From contig CABPWC010000094.1 of NCBI GenBank assembly GCA_902461025.1, positions 1-5,808 of the forward strand: 5,808 bases of DNA. Direction: 5' to 3'. Below the pieces are notes generated by a model. It did not search any database. It was not told where the DNA came from and was given only the letters and a program-made list of their open reading frames with translations. The DNA comes from an uncultured Streptococcus sp. Its GTDB lineage: Bacteria > Bacillota > Bacilli > Lactobacillales > Streptococcaceae. Each line of letters opens with the position of its first letter. Position 1 is the stretch's first letter. The position numbers and the translations under genes were made by a program. This document shows, one piece after another, positions 1-5,551 of the stretch.

Positions 1-374
1 CTTCAAGCTCACGTGCCTTGGCACCTGAAATTGTTGGAGAAGAGCACTATGCAGTAGCTGCTGAAGTGAAACGTGTGCTTCAACGTTACCATGAGTTGCA
101 AGATATCATCGCCATCCTTGGTATGGATGAACTTTCTGACGAAGAAAAGACTTTGGTTGCTCGTGCACGTCGTATTCAGTTCTTCTTGTCACAAAACTTC
201 AACGTTGCGGAACAATTTACAGGTCAACCAGGATCTTATGTTCCAGTAGCTGAAACTGTTCGTGGCTTCAAGGAAATTCTCGACGGTAAATACGATCACC
301 TTCCAGAAGATGCCTTCCGTGGAGTAGGTTCAATCGAAGATGTTATTGCTAAGGCTGAAAAAATGGGATTTTAA
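1..374 (+). CDS. atpD: F1 ATP synthase subunit beta, C-terminal part (5' end outside window)
   Basis: This is the 3' end of the catalytic beta subunit of F1Fo ATP synthase, which makes or hydrolyses ATP on the cytoplasmic face of the membrane. The first complete codon is at 3 and TAA is at 372-374, giving the last 123 residues of a protein usually about 470 long. The fragment opens with SSRALAPEIVG, part of the conserved region after the catalytic core. It then shows the C-terminal helical domain with the DELSDEE loop that contacts gamma and epsilon, followed by RIQFFLSQNF. It ends in AEKMGF, a normal beta C terminus. atpC follows after 10 bases, as in a standard atp operon. A TTG at 18 lies in frame but is internal coding sequence, not a start. 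In streptococci the enzyme mostly works as an ATP-driven proton pump for pH homeostasis (family knowledge). Confidence 0.97.
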   Translation, partial: SSSRALAPEIVGEEHYAVAAEVKRVLQRYHELQDIIAILGMDELSDEEKTLVARARRIQFFLSQNFNVAEQFTGQPGSYVPVAETVRGFKEILDGKYDHLPEDAFRGVGSIEDVIAKAEKMGF

Positions 375-382
375 GAGGTGAT
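375..382 (+). promoter_or_regulatory. Ribosome binding site of atpC
   Basis: GAGGTGAT lies directly after the atpD stop codon and ends two bases before the atpC ATG at 385. It is a good Shine-Dalgarno match. Its position next to the upstream stop fits coupled translation along the atp operon. Confidence 0.8.
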
Positions 383-384
383 CT

Positions 385-804
385 ATGGCACATTTAACTG
401 TCCAGATCGTGACACCAGATGGCCTCGTCTATGATCACCATGCCAGCTTTGTATCGGTACGAACTCTGGATGGTGAGATGGGGATCTTGCCACGACATGA
501 AAATATGATTGCGGTTCTAGCAGTTGATGAAGTAAAGGTTAAACGCATCGATGATGATACTCATGTGAACTGGATTGCAGTAAACGGAGGAATCATTGAG
601 ATTGCTAATAATGTCATTACCATTATTGCTGACTCAGCTGAACGTGCGCGCGATATTGATGTTAGTCGTGCAGAACGTGCTAAACTTCGTGCAGAACGTG
701 AAATCGAAGAAGCACAAGACAAACACTTAATCGACCAAGAGCGCCGTGCTAAAATTGCATTGCAACGTGCTATTAACCGTATCAATGTCGGAAATAAATT
801 ATAA
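385..804 (+). CDS. atpC: F1 ATP synthase subunit epsilon
   Basis: This is the complete 139-residue epsilon subunit, the central-stalk component that joins gamma to the c-ring and can inhibit ATP hydrolysis through its C-terminal helices. Residues 1 to about 85 form the N-terminal beta-sandwich, with the family motif GEMGILPRHE at 30-39. Residues from about 88 form the charged two-helix domain (DIDVSRAERAKLRAE, then DQERRAKIALQRAINRI). Length is normal. ATG at 385 is supported by GAGGTGAT at 375-382. The gene is last in the atp operon and is followed by a strong hairpin terminator. No internal promoter is evident, so it should be transcribed with atpD. Both domains are intact and nothing is unusual. 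Confidence 0.97.
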   Translation: MAHLTVQIVTPDGLVYDHHASFVSVRTLDGEMGILPRHENMIAVLAVDEVKVKRIDDDTHVNWIAVNGGIIEIANNVITIIADSAERARDIDVSRAERAKLRAEREIEEAQDKHLIDQERRAKIALQRAINRINVGNKL

Positions 805-845
805 AATAAAAAATGAACTTGTTAAATCAAGTTCATTTTTTATTA
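805..845. terminator. Bidirectional intrinsic terminator between atpC and the lactonase gene
   Basis: A long perfect inverted repeat has its left arm at 808-821 (AAAAATGAACTTG core) and its right arm at 828-841. The loop TTAAAT is at 822-827, and A-T pairing can continue outward to about 805/844. The right arm runs into a T-rich tract for plus-strand transcripts. The A-rich left flank supplies the U-tract for minus-strand transcripts. It sits in the 45-base gap between two convergent stop codons (802-804 and 850-852), so one hairpin probably ends both the atp operon and the lactonase mRNA. Confidence 0.93.
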
Positions 846-849
846 TTTC

Positions 850-1863
850 TTATTTAGTGAAACTTATGCAGACTGCTTCAGGAACATGAAATTCATTAGA
901 GAGTTCTGCCAGTCTACCAGTTTCAGGATTGCGCTTAAAGACTGTCGCGTTATCAGAATCCTGGTGAACAGCGATAAGGAATTCTTGGTCAGGCGACAAA
1001 TCAAAATCACGTGGATTTTTCCCATTGGTTGGAACAATCTCTAATAATTCCAAGCTTCCATCTGCTAAAATGCTATAAACAGCGATAGAATCATGGCCTC
1101 GATTAGAAGCGTAGAGGAATTTGCCATCTTTAGAAAGACGAATAGCCGCAGTACCATTAAAGCCACTATAGTCATCTGGTAAGGTTGAAATGACCTGCAT
1201 TTGTTCAAATTCTCCAACACCATCGTAAATCAATACTTCAATCGTACTGTTGAGTTCACAGATGAGATAAGCAATCTTGTAGTGGTGGTGGAAAACAAGG
1301 TGACGAGCACCAGCGCCGGGATTACAATTATAAGTTGCTAGTTTAGTCAACTTTCCTTCTAGATTGACATCATAGGTAGTGACTTCGTCAGTACCCAAGT
1401 CACAAGTTACCAAATATTGGTCTGGTGTTAAATCGGTGTAGTGTACGTGGGGAGAAGCTTGGTTTTCATGTGGACCATGGCCAGTGTGTTGAACTTTGTC
1501 TGCCAATTCAAGACGGCCATCTTCTTTACGTTTATAGACTAGAACTTGACCTTTATGATAGTTAGCGCCATAGACAAGACTCCGTGTCTCATCGACTGCA
1601 ACATAGCAGTGAGGAGCACCTTCTTCAACGACGTGATTCAGGAGGACACCATCAGTTTTGTAAGCTGCGATTCCACCTTTGTCATCATGGCTTCCGACAG
1701 TATAGAGATGCTGATGCTGATCAAAGGCTAGGTAGGTTGGACTTGGCTCGGTTGCAAATAGTTCTAGATTTGAGAGTTTGCCAGTCTCAGTATCAAAATC
1801 AGCCTTGTAAATCCCTTGAGAAATACGTCGTGTATAGGTTCCAAAATATACTATTTCTTTCAT
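850..1863 (-). CDS. Lactonase family seven-bladed beta-propeller protein (6-phosphogluconolactonase type)
   Basis: This is a 337-residue protein from the second of two in-frame ATGs. It belongs to the YkgB/Pgl lactonase family (seven-bladed propeller, cytoplasmic). Family members hydrolyse 6-phosphogluconolactone in the oxidative pentose phosphate branch, but many homologues are untested. Visible family signatures, in order, are YFGTYT at the N terminus, an H-rich QASPHVHYTDL segment, GAGARHLVFH, FLYASNRGHDSIAVY and NPRDFDLSPDQEFLI. The repeated blade-like L-x-x-Y/V pattern runs throughout. There is no signal peptide or membrane segment. Start choice: AGAGG (1871-1875, minus strand) lies 7 bases before the ATG at 1863 but only 1 base before the ATG at 1869, so the shorter form is preferred. 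The gene is monocistronic, convergent with atpC and divergent from the AI-2E family gene. The exact substrate is inferred from family only. Confidence 0.93.
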   Translation of the reverse strand: MKEIVYFGTYTRRISQGIYKADFDTETGKLSNLELFATEPSPTYLAFDQHQHLYTVGSHDDKGGIAAYKTDGVLLNHVVEEGAPHCYVAVDETRSLVYGANYHKGQVLVYKRKEDGRLELADKVQHTGHGPHENQASPHVHYTDLTPDQYLVTCDLGTDEVTTYDVNLEGKLTKLATYNCNPGAGARHLVFHHHYKIAYLICELNSTIEVLIYDGVGEFEQMQVISTLPDDYSGFNGTAAIRLSKDGKFLYASNRGHDSIAVYSILADGSLELLEIVPTNGKNPRDFDLSPDQEFLIAVHQDSDNATVFKRNPETGRLAELSNEFHVPEAVCISFTK

Positions 1864-1870
1864 ATTCATA

Positions 1871-1875
1871 CCTCT
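1871..1875 (-). promoter_or_regulatory. Ribosome binding site that decides the lactonase start
   Basis: On the minus strand AGAGG is followed by TATGAAT and then ATG at 1863-1861, a 7-base spacing. The other ATG at 1869-1867 begins only one base after the same motif, too close for normal initiation. No second Shine-Dalgarno sequence is visible further upstream. Confidence 0.75.
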
Positions 1876-1891
1876 AGAAAAAGATAATTCA

Positions 1892-1921
1892 ATTATAACA
1901 TAAAAAGGGCTGCTAGATGAA
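1892..1921 (-). promoter_or_regulatory. Promoter of the lactonase gene (extended -10)
   Basis: On the minus strand, TATAAT (1897 down to 1892) is preceded by TGT, making a perfect extended -10 element. The -35 region is weak: TTCATC at 1921-1916, with an 18-base spacer, matches only three consensus bases. A transcript would start around 1885 and leave a leader of about 20 bases that carries the ribosome site. Confidence 0.7.
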
Positions 1922-1978
1922 AAATCTAAGTCAGAAAAAATAGCTCTTCCCTTGTCAAGAATACAAATTTATCCCTTG
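1903..1978. other. Divergent intergenic region with small imperfect inverted and direct repeats
   Basis: Between the two opposed promoters lie an inverted repeat TAGAT-GAAAA-ATCTA (1914-1928) and an interrupted outer pairing of AAGGG (1905-1909) with CCCTT (1949-1953) through GCTA (1912-1915) and TAGC (1941-1944). TCCCTTG occurs twice, at 1948-1954 and 1972-1978, with a 24-base offset. No gene is credible here. These could be regulator half-sites for either promoter or chance in AT-rich DNA; no known regulator motif is recognised. Confidence 0.3.
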
Positions 1979-2016
1979 CTAAAAGATTATAAAAAAACCT
2001 TATTTTTCTTAAAACA

Positions 2017-2025
2017 TGGTATAAT
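2017..2025 (+). promoter_or_regulatory. Extended -10 promoter of the AI-2E transporter/TPR operon
   Basis: TGGTATAAT is a perfect TGn extended -10 box. No good -35 hexamer lies 16-18 bases upstream (about 1996-2003 reads ACCTTA and similar), so recognition would depend on the extended element. The expected start near 2032 leaves about 20 bases before ATG 2052, including AAAGGAAAGGAAG (2034-2046), the purine-rich ribosome site. Confidence 0.75.
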
Positions 2026-2051
2026 GTTAGGACAAAGGAAAGGAAGAAAAA

Positions 2052-3215
2052 ATGGAACAAAAAGAGAAACACTTTACCTTATCTTGGTTTTTTAAATGGT
2101 TTTTAGACAATAAAGCGATCACTGTTTTCTTGGTGACCTTGTTATTAGGTCTCAATATTTTTATTCTCAGTAAAATTAGCTTTTTATTTTTCCCAGTTAT
2201 AGACTTTTTATCAGTAGTGATGTTGCCGGTTATCTTATCGGGTCTACTTTTTTACCTCTTGAATCCACTAGTAGATCTGATGGAGAAGTACAGGATTAAC
2301 CGTGTCTTAGCCATTAGTATTATCTTCGTCATTATTGCAATACTCTTGATTATTGGACTAGCCGTTGCAATTCCAAACCTTCAACGTCAAGTAGTAATTT
2401 TTGCGCAAAATGTCCCAAGTTATCTCGAGGATGCTGATAGAGTCATTAATGACCTTGTAACCAAGCGTTTGCCAGATGACTTTAGACCCCAACTGGAGCA
2501 AGTTTTAGCTAATTTTTCAACACAAGCAACTGCTTGGGCAAGTAATATTTCTTCTAAAGCTGTTAACTGGGTAAGTGCTCTTATCAGTGGAACGTCACAG
2601 GTCATTGTCGCTCTGATCATCATGCCATTTATGCTCTTTTATCTCCTTCGAGATGGAAAAGGACTTAGAGACTATATTACTCAATTCTTACCAAATAAAT
2701 TGAGAGAACCAGTAGGTAAGGTTCTATCAGATGTGAACCAACAACTTGCTAACTACGTTAGAGGACAAATTACGGTCGCTGTAATCGTAGCTATCATGTT
2801 TATTATCTTCTTTAAGATAATTGGGCTTCGATATGCAGTAGCGCTTGGTGTTACTGCAGGTATTCTCAATTTAGTTCCTTATCTAGGTAGTTTTCTTGCA
2901 ATGATTCCAGCCCTTGTTTTGGGTTTGATTGCTGGTCCTGTTATGCTCTTAAAAGTTATTATCGTTTTCATTGTAGAGCAAACTATTGAAGGACGTTTTG
3001 TTTCTCCACTGATTTTGGGTAGTCAATTAAATATTCACCCAATTACCATTCTTTTTGTACTATTAACTTCAGGATCCATGTTTGGTATTTGGGGTGTATT
3101 GCTAGGTATTCCAATCTACGCTTCCGCAAAAGTAGTCATCTCAGAAATTTTTGATTGGTACAAAGAAATTAGTGGACTTTATGAACCGGTAGAGGAGACT
3201 GATAGTGAACAATAG
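2052..3215 (+). CDS. AI-2E (PerM/YdiK) family multi-pass membrane protein
   Basis: This is a 387-residue integral membrane protein of the AI-2E/UPF0118 family. Named members include TqsA, linked to autoinducer-2 export, and cation antiporters, so the family name does not prove AI-2 transport. Hydrophobic segments lie at about 22-40, 45-70, 85-108, 172-199, 240-258, 262-296, 298-309 and 331-364. A mostly soluble stretch at 110-170 separates the first three from the rest. Family signatures are NPLVD (71-75), LLRDG (198-202), RGQ (237-239), NLVPYLG (273-279), QTIEGRFVSP (310-319), IHP (328-330) and FGIWGVLLGIP (344-354). Length is typical. ATG 2052 is backed by AGGAAG at 2041-2046, five bases upstream. 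The C-terminal tail after 365 is acidic and probably cytoplasmic. Its last codons overlap the TPR gene by 11 bases, tying the two together in expression. The substrate cannot be told from sequence. Confidence 0.92.
   Translation: MEQKEKHFTLSWFFKWFLDNKAITVFLVTLLLGLNIFILSKISFLFFPVIDFLSVVMLPVILSGLLFYLLNPLVDLMEKYRINRVLAISIIFVIIAILLIIGLAVAIPNLQRQVVIFAQNVPSYLEDADRVINDLVTKRLPDDFRPQLEQVLANFSTQATAWASNISSKAVNWVSALISGTSQVIVALIIMPFMLFYLLRDGKGLRDYITQFLPNKLREPVGKVLSDVNQQLANYVRGQITVAVIVAIMFIIFFKIIGLRYAVALGVTAGILNLVPYLGSFLAMIPALVLGLIAGPVMLLKVIIVFIVEQTIEGRFVSPLILGSQLNIHPITILFVLLTSGSMFGIWGVLLGIPIYASAKVVISEIFDWYKEISGLYEPVEETDSEQ
3191..3197 (+). promoter_or_regulatory. Ribosome binding site of the TPR gene, inside the upstream gene
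   Basis: AGAGGAG lies seven bases before the GTG at 3205, inside the last codons of the AI-2E family gene. It supports GTG initiation and translational coupling. The next in-frame ATG, at 3223, has no such motif in front. Confidence 0.8.
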
Positions 3216-4437
3216 TCAACAAATGCTCGAAGCTTTAGAACAACAAGATTTATCAAAAGCAGAATCTTTTTTCCAAAAAGCTTTAGAAGAAGATTCAGAT
3301 GAAGTTCTTCTTGAACTATCTGCATATCTCGAAGGGATTGGTTTCTATCCACAGGCTGCACAAATCTATGAGAAACTAGCACCGAAATTTCCAGAAGTCT
3401 ACATCAATCTAGCTGCAATAGCTGGTGAGGATGGACTTATCGAGGAAGCTTTTGATTATTTAGAGAAGATTGGTCCAGAAAGTGAATGGTACGTATCAGC
3501 TCTTGCCTTAAAAGCAGATTTATATCAGATGGAAGGATTGACAGATGTTGCGCGTGAGAAGCTCTTAGAAGCTCGTAGCTACTCTGATGACCCTCTCCTG
3601 ATATTTGGACTAGCCGAGCTAGATAGTGAGCTAGGAAACGATTTAGAAGCCATTAAGGGCTATGCTCAATTAGATAATCGAGTTATCTACGATCAAACTG
3701 GAATTTCGACCTATCAGAGAATTGGTCTTGCTTATGCACGTTTAGGTAAGTTTGAATCTGCAATAGAATTTTTAGAAAAAGCCTTAGAATTAGAATATGA
3801 TGACCAAACAGCCTTTGAGCTTGCAAGTCTCTATTTTGATCAAGAGGACTACCAGAAAGCCGTACTATACTTCAAACAACTAGACACTATTTCTCCAGAT
3901 TTTGAGGGTTATGAATATGGTTATAGTCAAGCACTGCATAAGGAGCATCAGACAGAAGAGGCTCTTAAAATAGCTCAACAGGGCTTGTCAAAAAATCCTT
4001 TTGAAACTCGGCTCTTACTCCTTGCATCTCAGCTATCTTATGAGTTGCATCAACCTGAGCAAGCAGAAGTTTATCTGATTCAAGCACAAGAAAATGCTGA
4101 TGACCAGGAAGAAATCTTGATACGCTTAGCTACCATCTACCAAGAACAAGAAAGATACGAAGATATTCTAGCTTTAGTAGTCTATGAACCTGAAAACCTC
4201 TTGACTAAATGGATGATTGCTCGAAGCTATCAAGAGACTGAAGAATTAGATGCAGCCTATGATCTCTATAAGGAACTTGCTACTGAACTCAAGGATAATC
4301 CAGAGTTTTTGGAACAGTTTATTTATTTGTTAAGAGAGTTAGGTAAGCTAGAAGAAGCAAAAGACTACATTCAATCCTATCTACATTTAGTACCCGATGA
4401 TTTACAAATGCAAGATTTGTATGATTATTTATCTTAA
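3205..4437 (+). CDS. Tetratricopeptide repeat (TPR) protein, function unknown
   Basis: This is a 410-residue, strongly acidic soluble protein made almost entirely of helical TPR-type repeats. The clearest unit is residues 168-201 (STYQRIGLAYARLGKFESAI, then EFLEKALEL), with the usual G/A/Y pattern. Further units can be placed at about 5-35, 36-66, 96-128, 130-160, 202-234, 235-268, 269-300, 302-330, 333-366 and 367-398. There is no signal peptide, membrane helix or catalytic motif, so a cytoplasmic scaffold for protein partners is the best inference. It starts at GTG with AGAGGAG seven bases upstream, overlapping the stop of the AI-2E family gene by 11 bases. A start at ATG 3223 would lose six residues and has no ribosome site. 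The shared promoter and following terminator define a two-gene operon, which suggests but does not show that it works with the membrane protein. Confidence 0.9.
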   Translation: MNNSQQMLEALEQQDLSKAESFFQKALEEDSDEVLLELSAYLEGIGFYPQAAQIYEKLAPKFPEVYINLAAIAGEDGLIEEAFDYLEKIGPESEWYVSALALKADLYQMEGLTDVAREKLLEARSYSDDPLLIFGLAELDSELGNDLEAIKGYAQLDNRVIYDQTGISTYQRIGLAYARLGKFESAIEFLEKALELEYDDQTAFELASLYFDQEDYQKAVLYFKQLDTISPDFEGYEYGYSQALHKEHQTEEALKIAQQGLSKNPFETRLLLLASQLSYELHQPEQAEVYLIQAQENADDQEEILIRLATIYQEQERYEDILALVVYEPENLLTKWMIARSYQETEELDAAYDLYKELATELKDNPEFLEQFIYLLRELGKLEEAKDYIQSYLHLVPDDLQMQDLYDYLS

Positions 4438-4441
4438 GTAC

Positions 4442-4480
4442 AAAAGATAATCACCAAGCAATGGTGATTTTCTTTTTTAA
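4442..4480 (+). terminator. Intrinsic terminator of the AI-2E/TPR operon
   Basis: Left arm AATCACCA (4449-4456) pairs with TGGTGATT (4462-4469) around the loop AGCAA. After one T-T mismatch the stem continues as AAAAGA (4442-4447) with TCTTTT (4471-4476). A T-rich tract follows (TTTTTTAATT). It begins five bases after the TPR stop codon, the expected place for the operon end. Confidence 0.9.
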
Positions 4481-4523
4481 TTAAAAAGAAGTATAAATTG
4501 CTTTAAATTTAGGTGGATTGAGT

Positions 4524-4552
4524 ATGAACTTTTAGTATTTTTTTGATATAAT
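4524..4552 (+). promoter_or_regulatory. Promoter of the DegV family gene (extended -10)
   Basis: TGATATAAT at 4544-4552 is a perfect extended -10 box. The -35 is poor: ATGAAC at 4524-4529, with a 17-base spacer, matches three consensus bases. A start near 4559 gives a leader of about 49 bases that contains the small palindrome at 4567-4580. The ribosome site before ATG 4608 is weak (AGAAAG at 4593-4598). Confidence 0.72.
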
Positions 4553-4566
4553 TGTTATAGTTATAA

Positions 4567-4580
4567 GTTGAATAATCAAC
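4567..4580. repeat. Small perfect inverted repeat in the DegV gene leader
   Basis: GTTGA-ATAA-TCAAC has five-base perfect arms around a four-base centre and begins about eight bases after the predicted transcription start, where a repressor site could act. It resembles the TTTGA-TCAAA arms of the FabT fatty-acid regulator site as I recall it, but the centre is four bases rather than three and the outer bases differ. It may be a coincidence. Confidence 0.3.
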
Positions 4581-4607
4581 AATAGTAAAAATAGAAAGAT
4601 TGGCAAA

Positions 4608-5444
4608 ATGACAAAAGTAAAAATTGTGACGGATTCTTCGGTTACTATTGAACCGGAAGTGGTTAAAGAATTTGATATTACTGTTGTTCCACTATCTGTA
4701 ATGATTGATAGTGTCCTTTATTCAGATGCAGATCTTGAAGAAGGAGAATTTCTTCGCTTGATGCAAGCTAGTAAAAATCTTCCTAAGACTAGTCAACCAC
4801 CAGTGGGACTCTTTGCAGAAATTTTTGATGATTTGGGTAAGGATGGTAGTCAAATTCTAGCTATTCACATGTCCCATGCTTTATCAGGAACTGTTGAAGC
4901 GGCTCGTCAAGGAGCAAGTTTGTCAACAGCAGATGTCACTGTTTTGGATAGTTCATTCACAGATCAGGCCTTGAAGTTCCAAGTTGTGGAAGCTGCCAAA
5001 CTAGCTCAAGAAGGAAAAGACCTTGAAACTATTCTAACCCATGTAGAGGACGTAAAAAATCACACTGAACTCTACATCGGTGTTTCAACTTTAGAAAACC
5101 TTGTAAAAGGTGGTCGCATTGGCCGTGTTACTGGTTTGCTGAGCTCTTTACTGAATATTCGAGTAGTTATGCAAATGAAAGACCATGAGCTTCAACCGAT
5201 TGTCAAAGGACGTGGTTCAAAAACCTTTAAGAAATGGTTGGATGAGTTAGTAGCCACTCTTTCAAATCGTTCAGTAGCTGAGATTGGTATTTCTTATGCA
5301 GGTACAAATGAATTTGCAAACGAGATGAAAGCTGTTCTACAACCTTACGTTGAAAAACCAATTTCAGTCCTAGAAACAGGCTCAATCATCCAAACTCACA
5401 CCGGAGAAAATGCCTGGGCGATCTTAATTCGCTATAATTCCTAA
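4608..5444 (+). CDS. DegV family fatty-acid-binding protein (FakB type)
   Basis: This is a complete 278-residue DegV family protein, normal in length and cytoplasmic. FakB members hold an exogenous fatty acid while the kinase FakA phosphorylates it, feeding acyl-phosphate to phospholipid synthesis (family knowledge). Signatures are VTDSS at 7-11, KTSQPP at 60-65, SHALSGT at 89-95, GGRIGR at 168-173 and HTG at 264-266. Thr61, Ser93 and His264 fit the positions that bind the fatty-acid carboxylate in characterised FakB proteins, so ligand binding looks intact. The usual HxGPG near the C terminus reads HTGENAW here, a departure from the common pattern. ATG 4608 fits the N-terminal beta strand KVKIVTDSS, although its ribosome site is weak. 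It has its own promoter and no FakA gene beside it, which is normal because FakB genes are usually scattered. Which acyl chains it prefers cannot be read from sequence. Confidence 0.93.
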   Translation: MTKVKIVTDSSVTIEPEVVKEFDITVVPLSVMIDSVLYSDADLEEGEFLRLMQASKNLPKTSQPPVGLFAEIFDDLGKDGSQILAIHMSHALSGTVEAARQGASLSTADVTVLDSSFTDQALKFQVVEAAKLAQEGKDLETILTHVEDVKNHTELYIGVSTLENLVKGGRIGRVTGLLSSLLNIRVVMQMKDHELQPIVKGRGSKTFKKWLDELVATLSNRSVAEIGISYAGTNEFANEMKAVLQPYVEKPISVLETGSIIQTHTGENAWAILIRYNS

Positions 5445-5478
5445 AAAAATTGAGAAAAATCAATAAAAACGTGTTTTT
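5443..5478. promoter_or_regulatory. Phased A-tracts upstream of the HU promoter (UP-like/curved DNA)
   Basis: A-runs at 5443-5449, 5455-5459 and 5465-5469 have centres about 11 and 10 bases apart. They are followed by a T-run at 5474-5478. This is one-turn phasing, expected to bend DNA. With a predicted start near 5517 they lie at about -40 to -75, where an UP element or curvature boosts transcription. AAAAAC-GT-GTTTTT (5465-5478) is also an inverted repeat. Confidence 0.5.
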
Positions 5479-5481
5479 GAC

Positions 5482-5510
5482 TTGACCTAAAAGGAATTTT
5501 AGGTTATGAT
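5482..5510 (+). promoter_or_regulatory. Strong sigma-A promoter of the HU gene
   Basis: TTGACC (5482-5487) and TATGAT (5505-5510), each five of six consensus bases, are separated by an ideal 17-base spacer. This is the best two-box promoter in the window, as expected for an abundant nucleoid protein. The predicted start is near 5517. The spacer is largely filled by a perfect palindrome (5485-5504). Confidence 0.85.
5485..5504. repeat. Perfect palindrome inside the HU promoter spacer
   Basis: ACCTAAAA (5485-5492) and TTTTAGGT (5497-5504) are perfect eight-base arms around GGAA. They span from the last three bases of the -35 box to the base before the -10 box. No T-run follows, so it is not a standard terminator. 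Its placement suits an operator, but no regulator is recognised. Confidence 0.6.
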
Positions 5511-5536
5511 TATAAGTGTTAATTAGAAATAATTTT

Positions 5537-5541
5537 GGAGG
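5537..5541 (+). promoter_or_regulatory. Ribosome binding site of the HU gene
   Basis: GGAGG, ten bases before ATG 5552, is a strong Shine-Dalgarno core. It contrasts with the weak site of the DegV gene just upstream. Confidence 0.85.
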
Positions 5542-5551
5542 ATTCATTAAC

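Noticed and set aside
561..785. Open frame of 74 codons antisense to atpC
   Set aside because: It is a shadow of atpC, with low-complexity Ser/Ala/Arg-rich translation and no ribosome site or promoter.
1546..1877. Two overlapping plus-strand open frames (61 and 97 codons) antisense to the lactonase gene
   Set aside because: Both lie opposite a well-supported propeller protein, give no recognisable protein and lack initiation signals.
1917..1943. Eight-codon frame (MKNLSQKK) with AAGGG seven bases upstream, considered as a leader peptide
   Set aside because: No plus-strand promoter lies upstream of it and the operon promoter is about 100 bases downstream, so it would not be transcribed with the AI-2E family gene.
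2420..2623. Minus-strand open frame of 67 codons inside the AI-2E family gene
   Set aside because: It is a reverse-frame shadow of a clear membrane-protein gene with no signals of its own.
3179..3382. Minus-strand open frame of 67 codons across the AI-2E/TPR junction
   Set aside because: It is antisense to two coding regions with no ribosome site, and its hydrophobic look comes from reading acidic TPR codons backwards.
5465..5478. AAAAAC-GT-GTTTTT considered as a DegV terminator hairpin
   Set aside because: The two-base centre is too small for a hairpin loop, the remaining pairs are all A-T and no extra U-tract follows.
5485..5504. HU promoter palindrome considered as a terminator for the DegV gene
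   Set aside because: The arms are AT-rich and short, and TATGATTATAAG follows instead of a T-run. The position inside a strong promoter favours another role.
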